From assembly GCA_016222905.1 (NCBI GenBank), contig JACRPZ010000067.1:1-36724 (forward strand): a DNA stretch of 36,724 bases. Direction: 5' to 3'. Each line of letters starts with the position of its first letter. Position 1 is the first letter of the stretch. The notes beneath the pieces were generated by a model. The model had not been told where the DNA came from, did no database searches, and was given only the letters and a program-made list of their open reading frames with translations. This stretch comes from Nitrospirota bacterium (GTDB taxonomy: Bacteria; Nitrospirota; Thermodesulfovibrionia; UBA6902). Positions 6,946-13,607 of the stretch are shown here, in pieces. The translations under genes and the position numbers were made by a program.

Positions 6946-7482
6946 TTATAAATAGCCGAGGTTGACCAACCTGTAACTCATGGCTTCTTCGCTGACCTTG
7001 AAATATTTTGCAAGCTCAGATACATATACGATTCCAGATTCCACACATTTCTTAATTAGTTCTGCAGGCATAAGAAGCTCAGCAGCAAAAAAATTAGCTT
7101 CAGTTTCCTGAAGTGATTGAATTTTATCAGCTCTAAAATGGAGCGTGTCTGGTTTTTCGGTAATATCAAAATGCAAGACATCATCAGAATGCAAAATGTG
7201 ATGACCTATCTCATGTGCCACGGTAAATCTTTGTCTCGTCTCTGTATGGGTATTATTTACACCTAAGAATAATTTATCACCCTTTTTGTAAAAAACGCCT
7301 GAAATATCATTAGAAAAAGGATGAGGCTGCATTATGATGTTTCGACATTTTGTGATTTTCTGCAAATCAATAGCCACATGTTTCTTGCGACTAACATCTA
7401 TTGTACTAATGTCAATATTGCATTCTCTGAATAGTCGTTGGACTTTCCTTTTAATTACCGGGAAAGGAATGCGCTCACTCAT
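6946..7482 (-). CDS. ImmA/IrrE-family zinc metallopeptidase
   Basis: This 178-residue protein carries the gluzincin motif HEIGHH (His90-Glu91-His94) and the downstream block ETEANFFAAELLMP, where Glu128 is the expected third zinc ligand. Both are diagnostic of ImmA/IrrE (DUF955). Such peptidases cleave a partner repressor in response to DNA damage or phage signals. The gene overlaps the HTH gene by four bases (ATGA), so the two are co-translated and the HTH protein is the likely substrate. They lie divergent to the ubiquitin-like operon, an arrangement like the CapH/CapP pairs that control some CBASS loci. Control of the neighbouring operon is inferred. Confidence 0.92.
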   Translation of the reverse strand: MSERIPFPVIKRKVQRLFRECNIDISTIDVSRKKHVAIDLQKITKCRNIIMQPHPFSNDISGVFYKKGDKLFLGVNNTHTETRQRFTVAHEIGHHILHSDDVLHFDITEKPDTLHFRADKIQSLQETEANFFAAELLMPAELIKKCVESGIVYVSELAKYFKVSEEAMSYRLVNLGYL

Positions 7483-7841
7483 TTATGGCCTCCTTTTTTT
7501 TCTTCTATAGTTTCTATAAAACTCACAATCTCTTGCTTTTGGTGATTTTTTAGTTGCTTTTGCTGTTCCTTATCCACTTTTTCCACTAAATTTTCTGTTG
7601 AAGCTGAGGCCTTGACTTCATCAATTGTCGGGAGAAAATCCCTTAGGTCTTTTCCAAGGTGGTCTGAAATAAGGTATAAGTCAGAAATATATATCGAGGT
7701 AGTGCCACTTTCATAGTTGGCCAATGAAGCTCGTGACACTTTGATAGCTTCGGCAAGGTTTGTCTGAGATAAACCGGCAGCCTCTCTTCTTTCTTTTATT
7801 CTTTTACCAATTAAGGTATAAACGAGATCTGCATTAATCAT
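7479..7841 (-). CDS. XRE-family HTH repressor, partner of the metallopeptidase
   Basis: This 120-residue protein has a Cro/CI-type helix-turn-helix at about residues 12-65 (AAGLSQTNLAEAIKVSRASL, then NYESG) and a charged, Gln/Lys-rich C-terminal tail that could be the peptidase-sensitive or oligomerisation part. It is first in a two-gene unit with the ImmA/IrrE peptidase. Its promoter places the -10 box seven bases from the ATG with no ribosome binding site, predicting a leaderless mRNA as for lambda cI from PRM. Two dyads between it and the ubiquitin-like operon are candidate operators. It probably represses both directions. Confidence 0.9.
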   Translation of the reverse strand: MINADLVYTLIGKRIKERREAAGLSQTNLAEAIKVSRASLANYESGTTSIYISDLYLISDHLGKDLRDFLPTIDEVKASASTENLVEKVDKEQQKQLKNHQKQEIVSFIETIEEKKGGHK

Positions 7842-7848
7842 CGATTAA

Positions 7849-7877
7849 ATAATACAGTTTTATTAACTTAGAGTCAA
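7849..7877 (-). promoter_or_regulatory. repressor promoter, predicted leaderless
   Basis: On the minus strand TTGACT (7877-7872), 17 bases, TATTAT (7854-7849), then seven bases to the ATG at 7841. Both boxes match five of six consensus bases, which makes this one of the better promoters in the window, and transcription should start at the ATG itself. Confidence 0.65.
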
Positions 7878-7878
7878 C

Positions 7879-7895
7879 AGTTACTTTCGCTAACT
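7879..7895. promoter_or_regulatory. candidate operator (AGTTA-N7-TAACT)
   Basis: A perfect 5-bp inverted repeat with a seven-base centre lies directly upstream of the repressor -35 box. Its 17-bp size suits a dimeric HTH protein. Binding is inferred only from position and symmetry. Confidence 0.35.
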
Positions 7896-7988
7896 TTATT
7901 ATAACTATTTTTATCCTGTCACAGCAATATTAATGTTTATTACTTCGTAAATTATTGAAAAAATACAAGACAATTGTAGTATAATAAT

Positions 7989-8008
7989 ATACATTAAATG
8001 TAATGTAT
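7989..8008. promoter_or_regulatory. candidate operator dyad upstream of the ubiquitin-like operon
   Basis: ATACATTA-AATG-TAATGTAT is a perfect 8-bp inverted repeat, with imperfect AT-rich extension on both sides. It ends seven bases before the TTGACA box of the operon promoter. The position suits repression or activation by the divergent HTH protein. Confidence 0.4.
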
Positions 8009-8015
8009 TATTATA

Positions 8016-8044
8016 TTGACATTTGCATTAAAGTCAGTTAGACT
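8016..8044 (+). promoter_or_regulatory. promoter of the ubiquitin-like operon
   Basis: A perfect TTGACA (8016-8021), a 17-base spacer and TAGACT (8039-8044) predict a start near 8051, about 25 bases before the first gene's GTG, with GAGGAGGA (8061-8067) in the leader. The strong -35 together with an adjacent dyad suggests a tightly repressed but potent promoter. Confidence 0.65.
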
Positions 8045-8075
8045 AAGCTAATTATAAAAGAGGAGGATTACAAAC

Positions 8076-8258
8076 GTGGCGAAAAACAGACCTTATGGTG
8101 ACGGGCAGAGGCAGGGGGCGGTAAGAGACCGTTCTCAAGTATATAACCCTAAAACAGACAACTGGACGAAGCGCAACAACGATGACGGTCGCTTTATGGA
8201 TCAGAAGTCTGACAAGGACCCCTTTAAGGGTGTTCGAAAAGAAAAAGGAGGTAATTAG
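8076..8258 (+). CDS. small basic protein, first gene of ubiquitin-like operon
   Basis: This 60-residue protein starts at GTG, with GAGGAGGA eight bases upstream. It is hydrophilic and probably disordered, with phrases such as NRPYGDGQRQGAVRDRSQ, YNPKT and GRFMDQKSDKDPFKGVRKEK. I recall similar short hypothetical proteins in many bacteria but know of no function. It ends four bases before the ubiquitin-like gene and its last codons supply that gene's AAAGGAGG ribosome binding site, so the two are coupled. The terminal Gly-Gly-Asn is encoded by this Shine-Dalgarno and should not be taken as a ubiquitin-like tail. It could be a substrate, an adaptor or a regulator of the system. Confidence 0.75.
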   Translation: MAKNRPYGDGQRQGAVRDRSQVYNPKTDNWTKRNNDDGRFMDQKSDKDPFKGVRKEKGGN

Positions 8259-8261
8259 GAA

Positions 8262-8552
8262 ATGGAAAAAGACAAGGAGCACAAGGAAGACCACAAGAAT
8301 GAAGCACCCGGACAAAATAAAGAATTTACAATCATTGTGAATGGTCGGGAAAAGGTAGTAACAGGCAAGGAAATATCCTTCAGTCAAGTTGTTGAATTAT
8401 CTTTTGGTACAACCTCAAAGCCAAACACCATTTATACGGTAACCTATAAGAGGGGGGAAGGCAATAAACCCGAAGGCACTATGGTAGATGGTGACATAGT
8501 TAAAATTAAGAATGGGATGATATTCAATGTCACAGCAACCGATAAATCATAG
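8262..8552 (+). CDS. ubiquitin-like protein (Multi_ubiq domain)
   Basis: The protein has 96 residues: a charged, His/Lys/Glu-rich leader of about 20 residues, then one beta-grasp domain with the Multi_ubiq pattern (FTIIVNGREKVVTGKEISF, YTVTYKRGEG, PEGTMVDGDIVKIKNGMIFNV). It carries a single copy, unlike family members with tandem repeats. The C-terminus is TATDKS with no Gly-Gly, so activation would need processing or a different tail chemistry. It overlaps the E1-like gene by 26 bases, strong evidence for a dedicated pair. It is expected to be adenylated by the next gene product and attached to targets, by analogy with bacterial ubiquitin-like systems; the target is unknown. Confidence 0.88.
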   Translation: MEKDKEHKEDHKNEAPGQNKEFTIIVNGREKVVTGKEISFSQVVELSFGTTSKPNTIYTVTYKRGEGNKPEGTMVDGDIVKIKNGMIFNVTATDKS

Positions 8553-9708
8553 TCCTGATTTGAAAAGACTACAAGATGAGGGCTTTGAAGTTGAAATTAG
8601 AGCTGGTTATCTTTTGATAAACGGTGTCCCCTATTTGAACTCCAATAAAGAGATTAAAGCCGGAACACTGGTGTCAGAATTGACTTTGACTGGAAATAAG
8701 ACAACAAAGCCCAATACTCATGTTGTTTTTTTTAAAGGCGATTATCCTTGTCATCGGAATGGGTCTTCAATAGAGCAAATTAGACATAACAGCAATCAGC
8801 AACCACTCACTGATGATCTGGTGATTAATCATTCCTTCTCAAATAAGCCGAGTAATGGATATTCGGATTATTATGAGAAGATGACAAGATATATCGATAT
8901 TATTTCTGCACCTGCCCAATCAGTTGACAGTTCTGTTACAGCAAAAACCTTCAAGGTTATTGAATCCGAGGATGAAGAATCTGTATTCAATTACATTGAT
9001 ACTTCTTCAAGTAGGGCTGGAATTACTATCATAGCCGACAAGTTGAAAATCGGTAAGGTTGGAATAGTCGGTTTGGGCGGTACCGGCTCTTATGTTTTAG
9101 ACCTGGTTGCGAAAACCCCGGTTCAGGAAATTCATCTTTTTGATGGAGACAAGTTTTTCCAACATAACGCGTTTAGATCTCCAGGTGCGCCGTCACTGAA
9201 TGAATTGAAGAAGGCACAATCGAAGGTTGCCTACTTCAGTGAATTATATTCGAAAATGCGTAAGAAGATTATCCCTCATGAATTTTATATAAATTCTTCA
9301 AAGATCGATGTGTTGCGGGTAGTTGATTTTGCCTTCATATGCCTCGACAAAGGAAATGTGAAAGAAATAATTATCGATAAACTGGAAAAATTAGGAATAT
9401 CTTTCATAGATGTAGGAATGGGTGTAGAAATTGTAGATGAAGCGCTGATCGGAATATTGAGGGTTACAACGAGTACCGAGAATAAAAGAGAGCATGTGAA
9501 AGGCAAGAACAGAATCTCTTTTTCAGATGGAGACGGCAATGATGACTATTCTCGGAATATTCAGATAGCTGACCTTAATGCACTCAACGCCGCATTAGCT
9601 GTAATTAAATGGAAAAAATTATTTGGTTTTTATCAGGATTGTGAAAAAGAACACCACAGTACGTATACGCTAAACGTAAACATGTTAACGGGCGACGATC
9701 AGTTATGA
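8527..9708 (+). CDS. ThiF/E1-like enzyme with DUF6791-like N-terminal domain
   Basis: This 393-residue protein has two parts. Residues 1-150 match, from memory, the DUF6791 family (EGFEVEIRAGYLLINGVPY, GTLVSELTL, a conserved-looking YPCH with Cys75, LVINHSFSNKP). Residues 165-393 are a ThiF/MoeB Rossmann adenylation domain with GLGGTG at 182-187, Asp206 and Asp208 of FDGD, and the NAFR block at 214-217. It should adenylate the C-terminus of the ubiquitin-like protein with ATP. The canonical crossover-loop cysteine is not evident: the only cysteines are 75, 272 and 372. Cys75 in the N-terminal domain may be the E2-like transfer site. It overlaps both neighbouring genes. Confidence 0.9.
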   Translation: MSQQPINHSPDLKRLQDEGFEVEIRAGYLLINGVPYLNSNKEIKAGTLVSELTLTGNKTTKPNTHVVFFKGDYPCHRNGSSIEQIRHNSNQQPLTDDLVINHSFSNKPSNGYSDYYEKMTRYIDIISAPAQSVDSSVTAKTFKVIESEDEESVFNYIDTSSSRAGITIIADKLKIGKVGIVGLGGTGSYVLDLVAKTPVQEIHLFDGDKFFQHNAFRSPGAPSLNELKKAQSKVAYFSELYSKMRKKIIPHEFYINSSKIDVLRVVDFAFICLDKGNVKEIIIDKLEKLGISFIDVGMGVEIVDEALIGILRVTTSTENKREHVKGKNRISFSDGDGNDDYSRNIQIADLNALNAALAVIKWKKLFGFYQDCEKEHHSTYTLNVNMLTGDDQL

Positions 9709-10160
9709 AACGAGAAACGGTTCTCAAGCATGAATTTGTAGAATATATTCCGAACCACCTAAAAGAGGGGACGATCTATATTTCAGTCACGTTCGGAACA
9801 GTTGTTCATAAATGTTGTTGCGGGTGTGGAAATGAAGTTATTACTCCACTTTCACCGACAGATTGGAAAGTGACATTTGATGGTGAATCAATTTCACTTT
9901 ATCCTTCGATTGGAAACTGGAATTTCGACTGTAAATCTCATTACTGGATAAAAAATAGTAGGGTTGAATGGGACAAGAAACGGTCAGGAAAAGAAATTAA
10001 TTCTGGGAGACATCAAGACTATTTATATAAAAGTAAATATTACGGTAAAAACAGCCTGTCACCTGATAAAGACATAACGGCAAACGACAGAGCGTCAAAA
10101 AGTGATAAATTAGAAGCTAAAAATAACTTTTGGTCGAGGCTGCGCAGTTGGTGGTGTTAA
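9705..10160 (+). CDS. DUF6527-like Cys-rich protein of the ubiquitin-like operon
   Basis: This 151-residue protein overlaps the E1-like gene by four bases (ATGA). Its core, residues 10-90, contains HKCCCGCGNE (His35, Cys37-39, Cys41) and SIGNWNFDCKSHYWI (Cys76, Ser78, His79), which I recall as the DUF6527 signature; the Cys/His set suggests a metal site or a Cys/Ser-His catalytic centre. The C-terminal 60 residues are Lys/Ser-rich and probably flexible, ending in a Trp/Arg patch. It is a recurrent third partner in Multi_ubiq-ThiF operons. A role as processing peptidase, transfer factor or deconjugase is inference. Confidence 0.8.
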   Translation: MKRETVLKHEFVEYIPNHLKEGTIYISVTFGTVVHKCCCGCGNEVITPLSPTDWKVTFDGESISLYPSIGNWNFDCKSHYWIKNSRVEWDKKRSGKEINSGRHQDYLYKSKYYGKNSLSPDKDITANDRASKSDKLEAKNNFWSRLRSWWC

Positions 10161-10213
10161 ATTCACTGCAACGCAATATGTAGGGACACAGTTAATGTCC
10201 GGCGATCATATTT

Positions 10214-11035
10214 TCAAAAAAGTCCTATCTGATGCACATGCGGTATCGGAAATACACCGATTATGACCCATGGGTTGGTAGCCCAGCCGTGGAACTGCTG
10301 TGTTGTGCCGAGAAAGAAATGCAAGTCCTTACTCGTGAAATCGGATAAGTACTTATCTTTAACTTTCGCCAATGCCTCGGCTTCGTTTTTGCCGCTCTGT
10401 TTCAGGCAGTTCCAATAAAGTTGCCCTGTTTCCCAGTCTAAAATCTGCATTTCACTGGTCTTGCCATCGGCATCTTCGAAGCGGTAAGAAAAACTGTAGG
10501 GAAGTTTAGTTATTAAGCTGAATGTCTGTCGCCATGAATCCTCTTCGAAGAGTACTCCTTGCTTGGCGCGGTTCCGCATCTCGTCTACTTTGGACTGGTC
10601 CCATTCTCGGTCTTCTGTCTCCCAAATGAAATCCAGAATTCGTGTCGGCTTAAAGACCGCAAGTGACAGAGTGTTTGATTTGGCGCCGTCAATCAAGGGT
10701 TGAAGCCGCGTATATACAGGAGGAGTCTGTAGTATTAGCTTTCTACGCTCTCGCCAGTTATCTTTCGTATCAACATGGCCAACAGGAAACAATTGATTTA
10801 CATCTGCAGGACGGAAAGTCTCCGGTCGCGGATCGCTGGGATTTCTTACTAAATTACATTCAAGCCAATCAAATTTCCGATACTGCTCAGTTTCGCCCAA
10901 CCTGCGGAATGGTACGGGATATAAGCGTATCCATGAACCGTCTTCTCGCACACCGGCTGTGCATACCGTTTCCCCGTATTTCCGTGAAAGAGTTGGATAG
11001 GTTTTGACAGTGACGATGAACCGTTCTTTGTGCAT
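10214..11035 (-). CDS. conserved uncharacterised protein, partner of DUF488 gene
   Basis: This 273-residue protein has no signal or membrane segment. It begins ERFIVTVKTYPTLSRKYGE, then TVCTAGVREDGSWIRLYPVP and WLECNLVR, and has an aromatic C-terminus (HFFLGTTQQFHGWATNPWVI). I do not recognise a named fold; the pattern of an N-terminal beta-rich module with W-x-R-L-Y-P-V-P suggests an OB- or ASCH-like nucleic-acid or nucleotide binding surface, which is only a guess. It starts three bases after the stop of the DUF488 gene, so the two form an operon. Base composition is more GC-rich than the neighbouring ubiquitin-like locus, hinting at separate acquisition. Confidence 0.75.
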   Translation of the reverse strand: MHKERFIVTVKTYPTLSRKYGETVCTAGVREDGSWIRLYPVPFRRLGETEQYRKFDWLECNLVRNPSDPRPETFRPADVNQLFPVGHVDTKDNWRERRKLILQTPPVYTRLQPLIDGAKSNTLSLAVFKPTRILDFIWETEDREWDQSKVDEMRNRAKQGVLFEEDSWRQTFSLITKLPYSFSYRFEDADGKTSEMQILDWETGQLYWNCLKQSGKNEAEALAKVKDKYLSDFTSKDLHFFLGTTQQFHGWATNPWVIIGVFPIPHVHQIGLF

Positions 11036-11038
11036 TTA

Positions 11039-11932
11039 TCACAAATGCCTGGAAGAGTATTTATTTCCGAACTGTTGTTCAAGAGCATCAGCAACGCAGG
11101 TCCTATGGCACTGCTCCGGCAGGCGTTCATAACAGGTAAGCGCCACCCTATCGCCCTTTTCGACCCAGCTATTTATTTTAATCAAAGAGTTTATTTGCCT
11201 TGGCAGACTCTCTCGCGTGTACGTAGCAAACAATGCTTCGTAATCTGCCTGTGTCTTAAGTTCCCGTCTGTATTCGGACGCAATGCCCAATTCAGGAAGG
11301 TGTTCATATCTGATGCCAACACCCTCGCAACCTTTTGACAAGGTATTTTTTGAAAATCCATATTTCCGGCTTAACGGATTCCTGCGCACATCGCATAGAA
11401 GCGTAACCCCGTCTTGCACAAGTGTGTTCAGGTAACTTTCCAATGACCTGCCCTCATACCCTATAGTGCAAAGGCCGGACTCGCTGATTTTCGGACGCGC
11501 TGCATCAATAGCCTCCCTCGCCGTAACCTCACCGGCAAGCACTCGATCGATGATTTCACTGCGAATTGCGTAGTAAGGATAACGCTTGTATGTTTCAGCA
11601 ACAAGGTCATCTCCCCGCAGACCGGAATATCGCCTTGAGAATTCTTCCATAATCAACCTTTTTGAGTTTGTAGCCGTTGTCGATCTTCCTTCCGGTGTCA
11701 ATTGCCATTCCCGATCCTCATCAACAAGCAGCCCCTTGTTAATTAATTTTCGCTTGTCGGCATAGGACGTAAAGGAAAACGCACCATATTTATAAGGAAT
11801 GAATTCATACGCCGGAGACTCCTCAGTTTCATTGCAGTATAGGAGCAGCAACTTCTGGAAATCCATACTCCCAATCTTACCACCGAGCGAATTCACCAGT
11901 GCGAGCAGTAATTTTTGGCGGTCAAAAAGCAT
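11039..11932 (-). CDS. DUF488 protein with SocA-like N-terminal region
   Basis: This 297-residue protein has two parts. Residues 1-75 (DRQKLLLALVNSLGGKIGSMD, FQKLLLLYCNETEE, YEFIPYKYGAFSF) resemble the DUF4065/SocA-like domain found in antitoxins. Residues 150-290 form the DUF488 domain: LCTIGYEGRSLE, LLCDVRRNPLSRKYGFSK, and VALTCYERLPEQCHR with a Cys/His set. DUF488 proteins are uncharacterised but recur in mobile and defence-rich DNA. It is transcribed first, followed by the 10214-11035 gene. The fusion of a SocA-like region to DUF488 suggests substrate recognition plus a catalytic or binding domain. Function unknown. Confidence 0.8.
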   Translation of the reverse strand: MLFDRQKLLLALVNSLGGKIGSMDFQKLLLLYCNETEESPAYEFIPYKYGAFSFTSYADKRKLINKGLLVDEDREWQLTPEGRSTTATNSKRLIMEEFSRRYSGLRGDDLVAETYKRYPYYAIRSEIIDRVLAGEVTAREAIDAARPKISESGLCTIGYEGRSLESYLNTLVQDGVTLLCDVRRNPLSRKYGFSKNTLSKGCEGVGIRYEHLPELGIASEYRRELKTQADYEALFATYTRESLPRQINSLIKINSWVEKGDRVALTCYERLPEQCHRTCVADALEQQFGNKYSSRHL

Positions 11933-12197
11933 AAATTATAATATCTTTTTTCCACTCATACTGCAATCTTTGCGTTAATCAGCCGTGGAAGCAGAAGGTC
12001 ACTATCGACTTTGGAGCTATCGCATTTTGCGATACCATAACATCGATCTCCTCATGAAATCTGCGGAAAATCGGTTACACTGACCATATGGCTTATCTGA
12101 AGAAAAACATTTTCTTCACAGTCCGGTAAAACAACGGTCATCAATAAAGAGATTGCATGTCTGCCATAAATCTACTGAATGCCTCAGGATAGTTATC

Positions 12198-12206
12198 TGA
12201 TATAAT
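12198..12206 (+). promoter_or_regulatory. extended -10 promoter element
   Basis: TGATATAAT is a perfect extended -10 (TG-N-TATAAT). No good -35 is visible, which extended -10 promoters tolerate. Transcription would start near 12213 and give a leader of about 100 bases before the small reading frame at 12312. Confidence 0.4.
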
Positions 12207-12311
12207 GGTGTTAAGCATAAACACCGGCGGCCGAAAATAGGTAGCCGACACCACGACCCAAATCGCTATTCTACTTAATGATACTTCGCTTATCATAAGG
12301 GGGCTTCAAAC

Positions 12312-12449
12312 TTGAAGATAAGCAGTAAGAACGTTCTTGAAAACCTGTCCAAATGCAGCCTGTTGTCAAAGCATATGCTGGAATGTGAAAGGCAAGACAT
12401 GGAAATCCCCGCTGTACTTTATCTTTACGTCAGGGAAGTTTATAATTAA
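12312..12449 (+). CDS. possible 45-residue small protein
   Basis: A TTG-started frame follows AAGGGGG with eight bases between. It encodes MKISSKNVLENLSKCSLLSK, then about 25 more residues ending LYVREVYN, with two cysteines (Cys15 and Cys24). No homologue is recognised. An upstream in-frame stop at 12279 and an extended -10 promoter at 12198 are consistent with a real gene, but a frame this short can arise by chance. Confidence 0.3.
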   Translation: MKISSKNVLENLSKCSLLSKHMLECERQDMEIPAVLYLYVREVYN

Positions 12450-12487
12450 TCCATTGCGTCTGTCTTTTCTTGCCGAGGTTTACAATT

Positions 12488-13339
12488 ATGAATTACATTA
12501 ATATCAAAAACGAGGCCGAACTTCGGTCATACATGAAGAAGTTTGAAGAAAAAGGGCTTCATATTATCGCCCTGGATATAGAAGCGGAGTCTAATTTACA
12601 CGCTTACGGAGAAAAATTATGCTTAACGCAAATCTTCGATGGAGTGAACAGTGTAATCATTGATCCGTTAAAAATTAACAATGCTACTCTTAAGCTTCTC
12701 TTTGAGAATACGAGCATTCTAAAAGTAATGTACGATGCAGGAAGCGACTTATCGTTACTTAAAAACACTGCTGATATAGAGATAAAATCCATACTGGATT
12801 TAAGACCGGCGGCCGAGCTTCTTAATTATGAAAAGAAAGACCTTCATTCAGTAATTGCATTTGAACTTGGAATTTTTCTGGAAAAGAAAAGGAAATATCA
12901 GCAGCATAATTGGATAAACAGGCCTGTATCTGAACAGGCAATTGATTATGCCCTTAATGATGTAGTGCATCTGCTTGCATTGAAAGATATCGTTTTGGCA
13001 AAACTGTTCGCAAAGAAATTGCTGGAGCCCTTCCTCCTGAAAAACTTGCAGATCCAGAACAAAAATTACACAAGGAACCCGGAAGATAAATACAAAAAGA
13101 TAAACGGATATAGCAGACTTCGAAATGATGAAAAGAGTGTTTTCCGAAGAGTTTTTGATATTAGAGATAAGTATGCAGAACTATATAACATGACGCCTCA
13201 TAATGTTATTCACAAGGCTGATTTAATCAAAATCGTGAAAGATGCAAAATATATTGATGAAATACGATTTTCAAAAAGGATCAGTAGGGATTTAAAGCAA
13301 GGCATATTGCATGAGCTAAGGGTAGCAATGAAAGGGTGA
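12488..13339 (+). CDS. RNase D-like DEDDy 3'-5' exonuclease with HRDC domain
   Basis: The 283-residue protein starts at the ATG at 12488, with GAGG nine bases upstream; a TTG at 12470 is less likely. The exonuclease domain has DIE (Asp30, Glu32), MYDAGSD in the middle, and YALND near residue 157, completing the DEDDy set that binds two metal ions. An HRDC domain follows at about 205-250 (RLRNDEKSVFRRVFDIRDKY). In E. coli RNase D trims tRNA and other structured RNA 3' ends. The protein is shorter than E. coli RNase D (375) and lacks the second HRDC. A small AAGGGT/ACCCTT hairpin overlaps the stop codon. Confidence 0.9.
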   Translation: MNYINIKNEAELRSYMKKFEEKGLHIIALDIEAESNLHAYGEKLCLTQIFDGVNSVIIDPLKINNATLKLLFENTSILKVMYDAGSDLSLLKNTADIEIKSILDLRPAAELLNYEKKDLHSVIAFELGIFLEKKRKYQQHNWINRPVSEQAIDYALNDVVHLLALKDIVLAKLFAKKLLEPFLLKNLQIQNKNYTRNPEDKYKKINGYSRLRNDEKSVFRRVFDIRDKYAELYNMTPHNVIHKADLIKIVKDAKYIDEIRFSKRISRDLKQGILHELRVAMKG

Positions 13340-13352
13340 AAATACCCTTAAC

Positions 13353-13434
13353 CGTCACTCCCGCAGTCTGTTGAGCGGGAATCCAGAGATTTCTTTTAAA
13401 GGAACTGGATTCCGGCTTACGACCTGCCGGAATG
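13353..13434. repeat. interspersed palindromic repeat, copy 2
   Basis: It begins CGTCACTCCCGC and ends GCCGGAATGA, with GCGGGAATCCAG and CTGGATTCCGGC inside, the same plan as the element at 131-193 but with longer spacers and altered loops. It lies just downstream of the RNase D-like gene. Both copies being intergenic suggests a family of non-autonomous elements. Confidence 0.75.
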
Positions 13435-13607
13435 ATAATTTTAACTACTATTTTCGGATCAATGACGAACAAACAGAGTTTTTAGACAAGCTCCACATCC
13501 CATATTTAGATAAAAGAATGCAACAGAAATACGCTGTGCCCCTGGTTATTTGACCTGACCCTATCGTTGCCCCTATGTGAGCAACTAAGAAAAATGGAGG
13601 CGTTTTT

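Larger units (their letters stand above)
11933..12469. other. largely non-coding interval with several hairpins
   Basis: Between the DUF488 start and the RNase D-like gene I see no long gene. It contains three neat inverted repeats: TATCGCA-TTT-TGCGATA (12018-12034), TGAAGAAAA-ACA-TTTTCTTCA (12098-12118) and GGTGTT/AACACC just after 12206. It also has an extended -10 promoter and a 45-codon reading frame, listed separately. It may be decayed mobile DNA or a small-RNA region. Confidence 0.5.

Noticed and set aside
8235-8258. Gly-Gly near the C-terminus of the 60-residue protein as a ubiquitin-like tail
   Set aside because: The two Gly codons come from the GGAGGT Shine-Dalgarno of the next gene and the protein has no beta-grasp pattern.
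13371-13553. 60-codon frame over repeat copy 2, ending in a protein-like stretch (FRINDEQTEFLDKLHIPYLD)
   Set aside because: Its 5' part is the palindromic repeat and no ribosome binding site precedes it. The 3' part could be a gene remnant but cannot be identified.
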